Shown: piece by piece, positions 16,883 through 26,044 of the stretch
Position numbering within the stretch: position 1 is the first letter of the stretch
How the letters are laid out: each line of letters opens with the position of its first letter
NCBI GenBank assembly: GCA_902513515.1
Contig: CABXNE010000006.1
Location: 1-55,906 of the forward strand
Direction: 5' to 3'
Length of the DNA stretch: 55,906 bases
Source of the DNA: an uncultured SAR86 cluster bacterium
GTDB lineage: Bacteria; Pseudomonadota; Gammaproteobacteria; Magnimaribacterales; D2472
Notes under the pieces: model-generated
Database searches by the model: none
What the model saw: the letters and a program-made list of their open reading frames with translations, nothing else
What the model was told of the DNA's origin: nothing
Program-made: the position numbers and the translations under genes

Positions 16883-18378
16883 GCAGTATTTCTGTCAATA
16901 AACTCGTCAGCTGCGTTAAAAATCTTAATTTTTCTATCTTCATTCATTTTATCAAGTGACTTTAACATTAATCCGAGCCTAGGATTTGTAGCAAAAAACT
17001 CTCTATTATTTTCTATAAATCTCCAATAGAGACCATCCACTACATTACACCATTCTCCTTTTTTGTAATTTGACATTCTGAGCATGTAACTTGATCCACA
17101 AATATAAGGTTTAGTAGAAAATATCCCCCCATCAGAATAGGTGCCCATTCCAAATACATTTGGTACCATGACCCAGTCAGCAGAGTCTACATACATTTCC
17201 ATAAACCATTTATAAATTTCATTTGGTCTGATATTTGATAGATTCATTAAATTAGAAATAATCATCAGCCTATTAATGTGATGAGTGTAGCCAGTAGTCA
17301 CAGATTCTTTAATTGCATCATCAAGTAGGGGAATTCCCGTTTCTCCTGAATACCAATTCTCATTTAAGCTATTGTTGTGCGACCAAAAATTCATTTCTTT
17401 ATACTGAGGCATGTTTTCCCAATACACACCTCTGATAAATTCTCTCCACCCTAAAATTTGTCTAACAAAACCCTCTAATGCATTAATTGGAATCCTATGC
17501 TCTGTTTGATTAAAATAACTTATAGCATCTACGATGCATTCCATGGGATCTAACAAACCAGAATTTATATATGGGGATAGAAGAGAGTGAAATAAGGTTG
17601 AATTTTTCTTATCTATCGCGTCTTGAAAATCTCCAAAGGATCTAAAATAACTGTTTAAAAAATTCTTCAATTGTTCTCTTGCCTCAGTATGAGTTACTGC
17701 CCAATTAAAATTTTCTAAATTTCCTGCTGAATCTGGAAAGCAATACTCAACATCAACCATTGTTGATATTGTTAACTCATCTGATTTAAGTTTCCTCCTC
17801 GGCTCTGGCGGCTCTTTTAACTGCAAGATGGTTTTTTGATTTTCTTTATCAAAATTCCATTTACCACCTAGCGGTTTATTTCCCTCCATGAGGATGCTGT
17901 ATTTTTTCCTTAACCAGCGATAATAGTATTCTTGAACAAGAGATTTTTTATCTTTAGACCATTCAGAAAAACCTTCAATCGAATCAATGAACTTCGTATC
18001 TGGATGAATCTTAATTTCAATATTATGCTTGGATCCAAAAAACATAAGTTGAGTCAAGATGCCGTGATCACTTGGTTGAGTGACATGCAGTAAATTAAAA
18101 TCAATTTTTTTATGTAAAGTTTCTAACTCATGCATCAGATCGATATTTCTATCTTTAGTAATTTTTATATGGATAATGTTTTTAAAATCTTTTTCTAAAT
18201 ATTTTTTCCGGTGTCGTAAAGCTGATAAAAGAAAGACTAACTTATGCTTGTGATGTTTAAGTTGATAAAAAGTATCGCAGGGCTCATATAGCAGCAATGG
18301 ATCTGAGTCATTGATAATTGAGAGAACTTTATTATTAGTTGATAAATCGTCTGGGAATATTAATCCAATTTGCTTCAT
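16879..18378 (-). CDS. Cryptochrome/photolyase family protein (FeS-BCP/PhrB-related)
   Basis: 499 residues of the prokaryotic (6-4) photolyase-like group: a Rossmann-like antenna domain (residues 1-130), then the helical FAD domain with EGFVRQILGWREFIRGVYW, HHINRLMIISNLMNL and WVMVPNVFGMGTYSDGGIFSTKPY. It should repair UV photoproducts using light, or act as a photoreceptor. One cluster-type Cys remains (PMECIVDA), but the usual Y-C-x-x-C pair and the A-C-P-F-N cysteine are replaced by YKKGEWCNVVDGLYW. A canonical 4Fe-4S site therefore looks incomplete. I recall this variant C-terminus from other marine bacteria, so it is probably a subclass rather than a broken gene. Confidence 0.87.
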   Translation of the reverse strand: MKQIGLIFPDDLSTNNKVLSIINDSDPLLLYEPCDTFYQLKHHKHKLVFLLSALRHRKKYLEKDFKNIIHIKITKDRNIDLMHELETLHKKIDFNLLHVTQPSDHGILTQLMFFGSKHNIEIKIHPDTKFIDSIEGFSEWSKDKKSLVQEYYYRWLRKKYSILMEGNKPLGGKWNFDKENQKTILQLKEPPEPRRKLKSDELTISTMVDVEYCFPDSAGNLENFNWAVTHTEAREQLKNFLNSYFRSFGDFQDAIDKKNSTLFHSLLSPYINSGLLDPMECIVDAISYFNQTEHRIPINALEGFVRQILGWREFIRGVYWENMPQYKEMNFWSHNNSLNENWYSGETGIPLLDDAIKESVTTGYTHHINRLMIISNLMNLSNIRPNEIYKWFMEMYVDSADWVMVPNVFGMGTYSDGGIFSTKPYICGSSYMLRMSNYKKGEWCNVVDGLYWRFIENNREFFATNPRLGLMLKSLDKMNEDRKIKIFNAADEFIDRNTA

Positions 18379-18424
18379 GTCATACCAGGTTCCAAGATAA
18401 TAATCTTAGACCTATTAATCATTC

Positions 18425-19711
18425 TTAAGAGCTTTGCTTATAGATGACCCCATCTTTCATTACAAAGCTTACATTCTCAACTGTTGATATATCCTTGATA
18501 GGATTATTTTGTACAGCTATTATATCTGCAAGCATCCCTGGTTTTATTTGTCCCAACTTATCTTCGACCTTAAGGAGTTTTGCGGTTTCAATTGTTGCAC
18601 TTTTTAAAGCATCTTTATTGGACATCCCAGCATTTGTCATGAGAATAAATTCTTGCCAATTATCTCCATGTGCAGAAACACCCGAATCAGTACCAAAGGC
18701 TATTTTTACACCAGCTTTATATGCTTCAGCAAAGGTTGATTGGATTTGAGGCCCAATTTTTTCTGCCTTGGGTTTAACAAGCGCTGGAAAGAAATTAGGG
18801 ATCTTAGCTTTTTCAGCCACCCAATCACCAGCCATAATAGTAGGCACATAGTAGGTACCTCTGGCTTTCATTAAATCCATAACCTCTTGATCCATATAGG
18901 TTCCATGCTCTATTGAGTTGATGCCTGCTATAACAGCTCTTTTCATACCTTCTTTTCCATGGGCGTGAGCCGCTGTCCATAGACCGTAATCATTGGCTGT
19001 GGTTACAATAGCAACGAGCTCTGCATCCGTGAATTGTGGATTTTCACCAGATTTAGCAACGCTCAAGACACCTCCAGTAGCAGTAATTTTTATTCCATCT
19101 GTTCCATCCTTGTATCTCTGTCTTACAGCTTTTATAGCTTCTTCTGGACTATCGATAACACCTTCTTCGGGAGTAGGAGGTGCGTAGTTATCTTTTGGCA
19201 TTCCATTAGTTGGATCTCCATGGCCACCAGTAGTAGCGATAGTTTTACCTGATGTAAAAATTCTTGGACCAATCGCTAAACCTTGCTTGATTGCCTCTCT
19301 AAGTGAAATAGTTTCCATACCACCATCACCAAGATTTCTTACCGATGTAAACCCAGCCATTAAAGTTTTTGTTGCTGCATTTGCAGCAAATAGTGCTCTA
19401 TATTCAGGCTCAATTTTTGATTGCCTTTCTGCTTTTGGAACATATTCTTGAGCCAAATGTACATGCATATCCATAAACCCTGGTAAAACATAGGATTGCT
19501 TTAAGTTAACAACCTCATCATCCTTTTTTGGTGTTGCATAACCCTTAGTAACTTCAGATATTTTATTGCCTGCAATTCTAATGGTTACAGCTTTACTAAT
19601 CTCCCCATGATTCGTGTCCAGCAAGTTTCCAACATGCAGTAGAGTATCTGCATTGGTAAGGCCAGAGATTAACAGAACGAACAATAAATCAATTTTTTTC
19701 ATATTTTTCAT
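18425..19711 (-). CDS. Secreted metal-dependent amidohydrolase
   Basis: 428 residues with a signal peptide (IDLLFVLLISGLTNA). Amidohydrolase superfamily, imidazolonepropionase/Xaa-Pro-dipeptidase-like branch (COG1228): LPGFMDMHVHL with the H-x-H pair at about residue 83, the Lys in DGIKITATGGV, His in TAAHAHG and SIEHGTYM, and the metal Asp in AFGTDSGVSAHG. It is a likely periplasmic dipeptidase or cyclic amide hydrolase. It sits between the photolyase and PhoD-like genes on the same strand with 46- and 74-base gaps. Confidence 0.87.
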   Translation of the reverse strand: MKNMKKIDLLFVLLISGLTNADTLLHVGNLLDTNHGEISKAVTIRIAGNKISEVTKGYATPKKDDEVVNLKQSYVLPGFMDMHVHLAQEYVPKAERQSKIEPEYRALFAANAATKTLMAGFTSVRNLGDGGMETISLREAIKQGLAIGPRIFTSGKTIATTGGHGDPTNGMPKDNYAPPTPEEGVIDSPEEAIKAVRQRYKDGTDGIKITATGGVLSVAKSGENPQFTDAELVAIVTTANDYGLWTAAHAHGKEGMKRAVIAGINSIEHGTYMDQEVMDLMKARGTYYVPTIMAGDWVAEKAKIPNFFPALVKPKAEKIGPQIQSTFAEAYKAGVKIAFGTDSGVSAHGDNWQEFILMTNAGMSNKDALKSATIETAKLLKVEDKLGQIKPGMLADIIAVQNNPIKDISTVENVSFVMKDGVIYKQSS

Positions 19712-19785
19712 TTTTTATATTTTGTTGATATTTAACAATACTATCTTTTAAAAGAACTTAAAAGATTATCAAAAATAACCATTTA

Positions 19786-20769
19786 TTAATGGATATCAAT
19801 TATTTTTGAATTTAGCTCCAGCCCATTTTTATCATGAATTGAGACAGTAATTTTATTTTTACTAGGTTCAATGTTTAGAACCCCAAAATTTTTAACAGGA
19901 TATATTTTATCTATTAACAAAGGATCGGTTTCTTTATTCTTTGATCCAGGTTTATTTAATGATGAAGCCGTAATTTCAACAAAATCTTTATTTTGATAAA
20001 TTCCTGATTTATGTCTGTCACCAGTGATTGCAATAACTATCCTTTTTTTTGCAGCGTTAGCCATTAATTTCAGCAATCTGTTTCGCTCTAAAGGAAAATT
20101 ATTCCATTTTTCATATGGGTGATTGGTAGCTAAAATTTGAATGGAAGAAAGAATAACAATGATATCCGCAGTAGAGTTAGATATTGATGATTCCAACCAA
20201 ATCCATTGATCTTGACCAAGAATAGTTGCTTCATAATCCTTGTTTTGTTTATAAGCATTTTTTTTACCCTTTAGCTTTGATCTAAAGTATCTCGTATCTA
20301 AGCCAATTATCTCCATCTCAACCCCTCCGATATGTTTGGATTTTTTGAAATAAATACCGTCTCTAACTCTTCTTGGATCTGAATTAGGGATATTCCAGAA
20401 ATTCAAAAACATTTTTTCAGCTTCTTTTTTTAAAGAATAATCTCCACCTCCATCATTTAAACCAAAATCATGATCGTCCCATATTGCTAATATCTCTTTC
20501 TCATTCATCAGCCATTTAGGCAATCTAGTTTTTTGAATTTTATAAGCTTTCCCCATTTTTGATAGTTTTCCACTTGGCATATCTCCATAGACGTTATCTC
20601 CTAGAAATATAAATCCATCCAGATCCTCTTTTTCAATAGATGACCAAATACTCTGTTCCCGATCTTGATCAAGGCATGAGCCTAGCCCATATTTATATGC
20701 ATAAACCTTTGTGGGGATAATTAACAAAAGGAACAAAGATATAACTGGTATGCATATATAATTTTTCAT
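19786..20769 (-). CDS. PhoD-like alkaline phosphatase family protein
   Basis: 327 residues with a hydrophobic leader ending in VYA. Matches the PhoD/metallophosphatase group: KYGLGSCLDQD, FLGDNVYGD, the metal motif IWDDHDFGLNDGG, DTRYFRS, LGQDQWIWLE and ITGDRHKSG. It is a compact form of the family, lacking the N-terminal Ig-like domain. It probably cleaves phosphate esters or diesters outside the cytoplasm, useful in phosphate-poor seawater. Its start is 39 bases from the divergent lipoprotein gene. Confidence 0.88.
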   Translation of the reverse strand: MKNYICIPVISLFLLLIIPTKVYAYKYGLGSCLDQDREQSIWSSIEKEDLDGFIFLGDNVYGDMPSGKLSKMGKAYKIQKTRLPKWLMNEKEILAIWDDHDFGLNDGGGDYSLKKEAEKMFLNFWNIPNSDPRRVRDGIYFKKSKHIGGVEMEIIGLDTRYFRSKLKGKKNAYKQNKDYEATILGQDQWIWLESSISNSTADIIVILSSIQILATNHPYEKWNNFPLERNRLLKLMANAAKKRIVIAITGDRHKSGIYQNKDFVEITASSLNKPGSKNKETDPLLIDKIYPVKNFGVLNIEPSKNKITVSIHDKNGLELNSKIIDIH

Positions 20770-20808
20770 AATATTATTATCTCATTATTTAAATATTTTA
20801 AATCTAAA

Positions 20809-21543
20809 TTGAAACGCTATATTAAACTTTTTTCCATTGTTCTTCTTGCAAGCTGCGGGGGAGATTCTAAAAACTCTAATTTAGAATTAAGTAATTTTAT
20901 TAAACCAGAATATTCATTCAAAGAATCATCGTTTAATTGCAAGTTAGTTGCAGATAAAACCCTTAATTCCGTAGAAAGATTTATTCCAAAATTTGTTGAT
21001 AGTTTTTTAAAGATGGGACGAGATGCCGAGGAATTATATTTCTTATTTCCAGTCACAGAAGATAAAACAGAAACTCAATCCTTTGACATTTTGTTGAAAC
21101 ATAATGAAGTTGATGCCTTGGATAGATTTAACCTTACCCTTACAGCATTAAGTTTTGATGATATAGCTACTTGCGAAAGTTCTAAAGTTTTAAATAGTTC
21201 TTTTAGGCTAACCAATAAAGTCATTGATAATTCTCCTGTAATTTCAGAAGTATTGCAGTGCAAATATACAGATGGATTTAATTACGCAACAACTAAACTG
21301 GTGCTTGAACAATTTATCAATGCATTGACAAAAAATAATTCACCTGTAGAAATACTTTATTCTGACGAAGAGGGATCTAGTAATAGTTTTCAATGGACAA
21401 ATATATTTTCATCTCTCGAGTCTCGAAAAGATTTTGTTGAATCTTGGCAAACATTAGAGATTAGCAAAGAGATCCAAGAATTATTACTTGAACAATCTAC
21501 TTGTCAGTCATCTTCAACCTATTATCAATACAAAGTTTTATAA
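20809..21543 (+). CDS. Hypothetical lipoprotein
   Basis: 244 residues from a TTG (MKRYIKLFSIVLLASCGG). The lipobox L-A-S-C places the mature N-terminal Cys at about residue 16, so this is a lipid-anchored periplasmic or outer-membrane protein. The mature part is acidic with a few cysteines (FNCKLVAD, ATCESS, LQCKY, STCQSS) that could form disulfides. I do not recognise the family. The next gene (DUF6356) is convergent, with 1 base between. Confidence 0.7.
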   Translation: MKRYIKLFSIVLLASCGGDSKNSNLELSNFIKPEYSFKESSFNCKLVADKTLNSVERFIPKFVDSFLKMGRDAEELYFLFPVTEDKTETQSFDILLKHNEVDALDRFNLTLTALSFDDIATCESSKVLNSSFRLTNKVIDNSPVISEVLQCKYTDGFNYATTKLVLEQFINALTKNNSPVEILYSDEEGSSNSFQWTNIFSSLESRKDFVESWQTLEISKEIQELLLEQSTCQSSSTYYQYKVL

Positions 21544-21544
21544 T

Positions 21545-21739
21545 TTAAAAGTGCGACATCTCGTCAGCAATCTTTTTAACTCCATTGCTAACAGTCTCAA
21601 CAAAAGCAAAAGGGAAAAGGCCATGAATAATTCCTATAACCCCAAGCGCAATTAGAACAATTGAAACCTTAATCACTCTTACTCCATGAGAAAGGTAATT
21701 GATATTAGCTTTTTTTAGATGATGAAGATCAAATATCAT
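21545..21739 (-). CDS. DUF6356-like small membrane protein
   Basis: 64 residues. One or two hydrophobic segments (VIKVSIVLIALGVIGIIHGLFPFAF) are preceded by the short H-L-x-x-A-N-I-N-Y-x-x-H stretch and followed by FVETVSNGVKKIADEM. This is the layout of DUF6356, a small inner-membrane protein of unknown role with an I-H-G-L-F-P-F-x-F-V motif. It is short but reads as a real gene because of the motif match. Confidence 0.65.
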   Translation of the reverse strand: MIFDLHHLKKANINYLSHGVRVIKVSIVLIALGVIGIIHGLFPFAFVETVSNGVKKIADEMSHF

Positions 21740-21846
21740 GATTAATCTTAAACTAATTCAATAAAAATGTTTATGAAAATCTAAATGAGCATTTAATTCT
21801 CTTAAGATTAATATAAAGATGGTGTAATATACGATCTCTTTATGAA

Positions 21847-21921
21847 GCGGCATTAGTATAATGGCTAGTATATCTGCCTTCCAAGCAGATGGTCCGAGTT
21901 CGAATCTCGGATGCCGCACCA
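21847..21921 (+). tRNA. tRNA-Gly (UCC)
   Basis: Cloverleaf with acceptor GCGGCAT/ATGCCGC, D-arm with AATGGCTAGT, anticodon stem CTGC/GCAG around loop CTTCCAA (anticodon TCC), T-arm GTTCGAATC, discriminator A and encoded CCA. 75 nt. A TATA-like stretch lies just upstream (gtgtaatatacg). Confidence 0.97.
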
Positions 21922-21988
21922 ATTTACAATTATTAAATTAACTCCCTCCAATGTGTTAGTCTGTTAGATATAAATATGGAGGATATAT

Positions 21989-22747
21989 ATGAGATATTTA
22001 ATTTTAATACCTTTGCTAATTTTTGCTTCATCATCTTTTGCTACATCTGAGCAATATGTTGTTAGAACCGAAGCAACGTTTTGTAAGTATAAACCTGGAA
22101 AAGGTTATGACGATGTAATTAAGCACGCAAAGAAATATGAAAAATTTTTAAGAGCTAACGGCCTTCAATACTCTAAAACAATTTTTACCCCTGTCATTGC
22201 AGGGCTTACCAGTGATCATGATTATGTTTTATGGGGCACTTGGCCTAATGGAGAGGAGATGTACAAAGAGTATGGGGCATTTTTAAATGATTACGATGCG
22301 AAGGGTTCTCAGAATCCTGGTATATGTGACCGCAATGTTGCTTTTTTTAATACAGCCGCGTTGCATATGAGAATCCCTCTTGATGAGCGAGATAAAATTC
22401 AGATGGTTGATTTTAGATCATGCAAATTCACTGAGAATGCGTCTTGGGAAAAAATTCTGAAGCTTGCTGTTGATAATGAAGAAGCAAATATTAAACTTGG
22501 CAGGGATGGTTTTGGGGTTCATTATCTGAGACCATACCGTGGATTCGCAGATGGCAATCCTTTTGATATGATGACAATGACTCATTATTATCATCGAGAC
22601 AAAAGAGCGGAAGCAACAAAAACTTATCCAGCAATTCGAGACTATAGAAGGGACAATGGTTTTGGGGAGAGATGGAGAGAAAATATTGAATCATGCTCGC
22701 CAAATAATCTTTATGCTATGGAATGGATTTACGATACAAGTAATTAA
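21989..22747 (+). CDS. Secreted protein of unknown function with two repeated halves
   Basis: 252 residues with a signal peptide (MRYLILIPLLIFASSSFA). A good ribosome site (GGAGG) precedes the ATG. The mature protein seems to be an internal duplication: TFCKYKPGKGYDDVIKHAKKYE in the first half parallels SCKFTENASWEKILKLAVDNE in the second, each followed by a strand-rich stretch and a C-terminal helix. This suggests two ferredoxin-like (dimeric alpha/beta barrel type) domains. I do not recognise a named family. It ends just before a strong terminator. Confidence 0.75.
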   Translation: MRYLILIPLLIFASSSFATSEQYVVRTEATFCKYKPGKGYDDVIKHAKKYEKFLRANGLQYSKTIFTPVIAGLTSDHDYVLWGTWPNGEEMYKEYGAFLNDYDAKGSQNPGICDRNVAFFNTAALHMRIPLDERDKIQMVDFRSCKFTENASWEKILKLAVDNEEANIKLGRDGFGVHYLRPYRGFADGNPFDMMTMTHYYHRDKRAEATKTYPAIRDYRRDNGFGERWRENIESCSPNNLYAMEWIYDTSN

Positions 22748-22761
22748 AAAAAGAGTACTTC

Positions 22762-22793
22762 AAAAAAAAGAGAGGCTAGCCTCTCTTTTTTTT
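22762..22793. terminator. Bidirectional intrinsic terminator
   Basis: A8-GAGAGGCTAGCCTCTC-T8, a perfect palindrome with a GC-containing stem. It separates the secreted-protein gene from ogt. Confidence 0.9.
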
Positions 22794-22835
22794 AATATAA
22801 GATTTTTTATCGAACTCAAATGCTAAAATATACCA

Positions 22836-23276
22836 ATGTTTATTAAAAGCGTTTCATCGCCCATTGGCTTCTTCGATGCTTTTTATAGCAACAAAGGGCT
22901 TAGAAAATTATCCTTTCTCGGTCGGAATCGATCTAGGCATCCAAGTGATCTAAAATTACAAAAAAGTATAAATGGTTTTTTTTCTTTAAAGGGTCTGAAA
23001 TCTCTGCCGCCAATTGATCTTCAGGGTACAGATTTTCAATTATTAGTTTGGGATGCTTTATGCTCTATACCACGAGGAAGAACAACGTCATATTTAGCGA
23101 TTGCAAAAAAAATTGGTTCGCCAAATGCTTCAAGAGCAGTAGGTACCGCATGCAAGTTGAACCCAATCCCTCTGTTTGTTCCATGTCATAGAGTGATCAA
23201 GCAAGATCAATCTGTTGGGCAATTTGCATTAGGTATTCATAACAAAAAATACTTGCTGAATATGGAGGGTGTCTAA
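22836..23276 (+). CDS. ogt: Methylated-DNA--protein-cysteine methyltransferase
   Basis: 146 residues. The active-site motif P-C-H-R-V lies in IPLFVPCHRVIK at about residue 112. The helix-turn-helix wing (YLAIAKKIGSPNASRAVGTA) precedes it, and the GxHxKKYLLNMEG tail follows. It transfers alkyl groups from O6-alkylguanine to its own Cys. It is a single domain without the Ada N-terminal sensor. The bolA gene follows at once, with a GGAGG ribosome site inside the last codons of ogt. Confidence 0.93.
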   Translation: MFIKSVSSPIGFFDAFYSNKGLRKLSFLGRNRSRHPSDLKLQKSINGFFSLKGLKSLPPIDLQGTDFQLLVWDALCSIPRGRTTSYLAIAKKIGSPNASRAVGTACKLNPIPLFVPCHRVIKQDQSVGQFALGIHNKKYLLNMEGV

Positions 23277-23277
23277 T

Positions 23278-23577
23278 ATGATTATCTATGAGACTATTAT
23301 TGAATGCCTAAATAGAGAATTTGCTGTCGAGCATTTATTCTTAGAGAATGAGAGTTCTATGCATAATGTTCCTCCTGATTCTGAATCTCACTTTAAACTA
23401 GTTATTATTTCAAACAATTTTAATGACATGTCAAATGTTCAGAGGCATCAAGCTGTATACTCCGCACTCAATAATGTAATGAATAAAATTCATGCTTTAT
23501 CAATCCAAGCATTTACAATCGATGAATTTAAAAATAATCCAGTGATATTAGAATCACCAGATTGTTCTAAAAAATAA
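23278..23577 (+). CDS. bolA: BolA family protein
   Basis: 99 residues from the ATG at 23278, spaced 9 bases from GGAGG; the GTG at 23269 used by the track sits too close to it. The BolA core is clear: ENESSMHNVPPDSESHFKLVIISNNF, then RHQAVYSALNN and IHALSIQAFT. BolA proteins pair with monothiol glutaredoxins through Fe-S clusters and affect morphology and iron handling. The Cys/His ligand region (S-M-H, R-H, I-H-A) is present. No glutaredoxin is nearby. Confidence 0.9.
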   Translation: MIIYETIIECLNREFAVEHLFLENESSMHNVPPDSESHFKLVIISNNFNDMSNVQRHQAVYSALNNVMNKIHALSIQAFTIDEFKNNPVILESPDCSKK

Positions 23578-23584
23578 TTTTAGT

Positions 23585-26044
23585 ATGAAGAAAATTTTCC
23601 AATTTATCTTAAAAAAACCACTGGTTGTAATGGTTTTTATAGTTGCTATTTTCTTCTCAGCTGCAATCGGTCTTAAGAACTTCAAGCTTGATGCATCTTC
23701 TGATGCTTTGGTTATAGAAGGGGATGAAGCCTTCAAAATTTATAGAGAAACAGGTGAAATATTTGGCAACTCAGATTTCTTAATTATTACCTTTACTCCA
23801 GAATCTGATTTATTTTCATTTGAATCTTTAGAAACTATAAAAAATCTTGGTACTGCGCTTGAAAAACTTCCCACCGTTGATTCTGTTTTAACCATTCTGG
23901 ATGCTCCAATCTTTTTTCAGCCAAAAGTCCCGCTTGCTGATTTGATGGATAATCTAAAAACTCTAGAAACTGAGGATATCGATCTTAATTCTGCCAAAGA
24001 AGAAATCTTAAATAACCCAGTTTACTCAGAACTTATTGTTAGCCGCTCTGGCAATACAACTGCAATACAGATCACTTTGCGCGAAAACCCTTTGTATAGA
24101 GATTTAATTAATAAAAGATACGACTTGCTAAATTTAAATGGCCTTTCATCCGCACAGAATTCAGATCTTCGTGAAATTAATCAACAGATTTCTCAGATCA
24201 ATGATGAAGAAGCAATTCAACGAGCAGATCTAATCGCTAAAGTTAGACAGCTTTTAAAAGCAAATAGTGATAAAGGAACTTTATTTTTAGGAGGTGCATC
24301 CATGATAGCCACTGACATGATGAGTTTTATTAAATCAGATTTAGCAGTTTTTGGTGGAGGTGTTGCGATAGTTTTCTGTTTAATGCTGTTTATATTTTTT
24401 CAAAATATTTGGTTTGTAATTCTCCCATTAGGCAATGCATTTGTTACAACAGCTTTTACAGCCAGTGTACTTGGGTTAATGAATTGGAAAATAAGTGTTA
24501 TTTCCTCTAATTTTATTGCTCTTTTATTGATTCTAACTATTTCATTAACTGTTCATATACTAGTTAGGTTTACTGAGATCTCACGTGATACAGATTCTGT
24601 CGATGAAGCTATTTATAAGACGTTAAATCAGATGCTTATGCCTTGTTTATTAGCAGCATTAACTACTGCGATAGCTTTTCTTTCATTGATTATGGGTGAC
24701 ATAAAACCTGTTATTGAATTTGGCAAGATGATGTCAGTTGGAATGTTTTTTGCGTTTATTTTTACATTTACCTTTTTACCAAGTGCCATGAAACTTGCAA
24801 TTAAATCAACAACCACACATTCACAAGAATTCATAAATAAAATACCTATAAGATTAGGTACGTTTACCATAAATAAGGGAAAGCAGACCATTGTCTTTTT
24901 TCTTATTGTTACCGTCTCTATGATTTATGGAATTTCAAAACTTGAGGTTGAAAACAGATTCATAGATTATTTTTCTCCTGAAACCGAAATATATCAGGGT
25001 ATGTTGTTGCTGGATCAAGAATTAGGTGGCACCGCAACATTAGATATTATGATTGACCAACCGCCTGAAGAAATTTTTGATGAATCAGAATTTGATGGAG
25101 ACGACTTTTTTGAGGATGACTTATTCGAAGATGAATCAAGCGATGCATCTGGTTATTGGTGGAACTCATCATCTCTAGGTAAGCTCGAAGAGATTCATGA
25201 CTACCTGAATGATATTCCTGAAATGGGAAAGGTTTTGAGCGTGGCTAGCGGAATAAAATTAGCTAGAATGATTAACGATGATAATGACTTAAATGATCTA
25301 GAGTTAGCCTTATTGCGATCAGTATTACCAGAAGACATTAAAGAAACCTTACTCTATTCTTATATAAATCAAGATGATTCAAAAGTAAGGATTTCTGCTA
25401 GAGTTCTTGAATCTGCCGAAACGTTAAATAGAAATGAGTTACTTAAAAAAATTAACTATGATCTAGTTAATAAATTTAATTTAGAAAAAGATCAATTTCA
25501 GGTAACCGGCTTAGCTGTTTTATATAACAATATGCTCCAATCTTTATTTTCATCACAAATTAAATCTTTGGGATTGGTTTTCGCTGCGATTGGTTTAATG
25601 TTGTTGATGATCTTTAGATCAATAAAAATAACATTAATTGCACTAACTCCAAATTTAATAACAGCAGGTTCTGTGTTGGGCTTATTAGGAATTTTAAGCA
25701 TTCCATTAGATATCATGACAATTACTGTAGCTGCAATAAGTGTTGGCATGGCAGTAGATAATACAATTCATTATCTTTACAGGTATAAAACTGAGGTTGA
25801 AAACAAAGATATAACCAACGATCAAAGAGTCTTAAACTCCCATGACTCAGTAGGAAGAGCAGTTTTTTATACAGCAACAACCATAGCTGCGGGATTTTCT
25901 ATTTTTGCTCTTTCAAATTTCACGCCGACCGTTCTCTTTGGCCTATTTACAGCTTTTGCCTTGATCGTTTCTTTTTTTGCATCATTAACTTTGTTACCAT
26001 TTCTATTGAAATTTTTTAATGCTTTTTCAACACAGGAGTTATAA
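23585..26044 (+). CDS. RND superfamily (MMPL-type) exporter
   Basis: 819 residues with the two-fold RND layout: TM1 at 13-32, a large periplasmic loop, TM2-6 at about 255-405, TM7 near 435, a second loop, and TM8-12 at about 655-805. VGMAVDNTIHYLYRY in TM10 matches the proton-relay region of the COG1033/hopanoid-transporter-like group. Probably it exports lipids or other hydrophobic compounds. The second loop carries a strikingly acidic tract (DESEFDGDDFFEDDLFEDE). The CoA-transferase family gene starts directly at its stop codon, hinting at linked lipid chemistry. Confidence 0.88.
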   Translation: MKKIFQFILKKPLVVMVFIVAIFFSAAIGLKNFKLDASSDALVIEGDEAFKIYRETGEIFGNSDFLIITFTPESDLFSFESLETIKNLGTALEKLPTVDSVLTILDAPIFFQPKVPLADLMDNLKTLETEDIDLNSAKEEILNNPVYSELIVSRSGNTTAIQITLRENPLYRDLINKRYDLLNLNGLSSAQNSDLREINQQISQINDEEAIQRADLIAKVRQLLKANSDKGTLFLGGASMIATDMMSFIKSDLAVFGGGVAIVFCLMLFIFFQNIWFVILPLGNAFVTTAFTASVLGLMNWKISVISSNFIALLLILTISLTVHILVRFTEISRDTDSVDEAIYKTLNQMLMPCLLAALTTAIAFLSLIMGDIKPVIEFGKMMSVGMFFAFIFTFTFLPSAMKLAIKSTTTHSQEFINKIPIRLGTFTINKGKQTIVFFLIVTVSMIYGISKLEVENRFIDYFSPETEIYQGMLLLDQELGGTATLDIMIDQPPEEIFDESEFDGDDFFEDDLFEDESSDASGYWWNSSSLGKLEEIHDYLNDIPEMGKVLSVASGIKLARMINDDNDLNDLELALLRSVLPEDIKETLLYSYINQDDSKVRISARVLESAETLNRNELLKKINYDLVNKFNLEKDQFQVTGLAVLYNNMLQSLFSSQIKSLGLVFAAIGLMLLMIFRSIKITLIALTPNLITAGSVLGLLGILSIPLDIMTITVAAISVGMAVDNTIHYLYRYKTEVENKDITNDQRVLNSHDSVGRAVFYTATTIAAGFSIFALSNFTPTVLFGLFTAFALIVSFFASLTLLPFLLKFFNAFSTQEL

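Noticed and set aside
18444-19252. Three plus-strand ORFs inside the amidohydrolase
   Set aside because: All are shadows of a gene with intact catalytic motifs.
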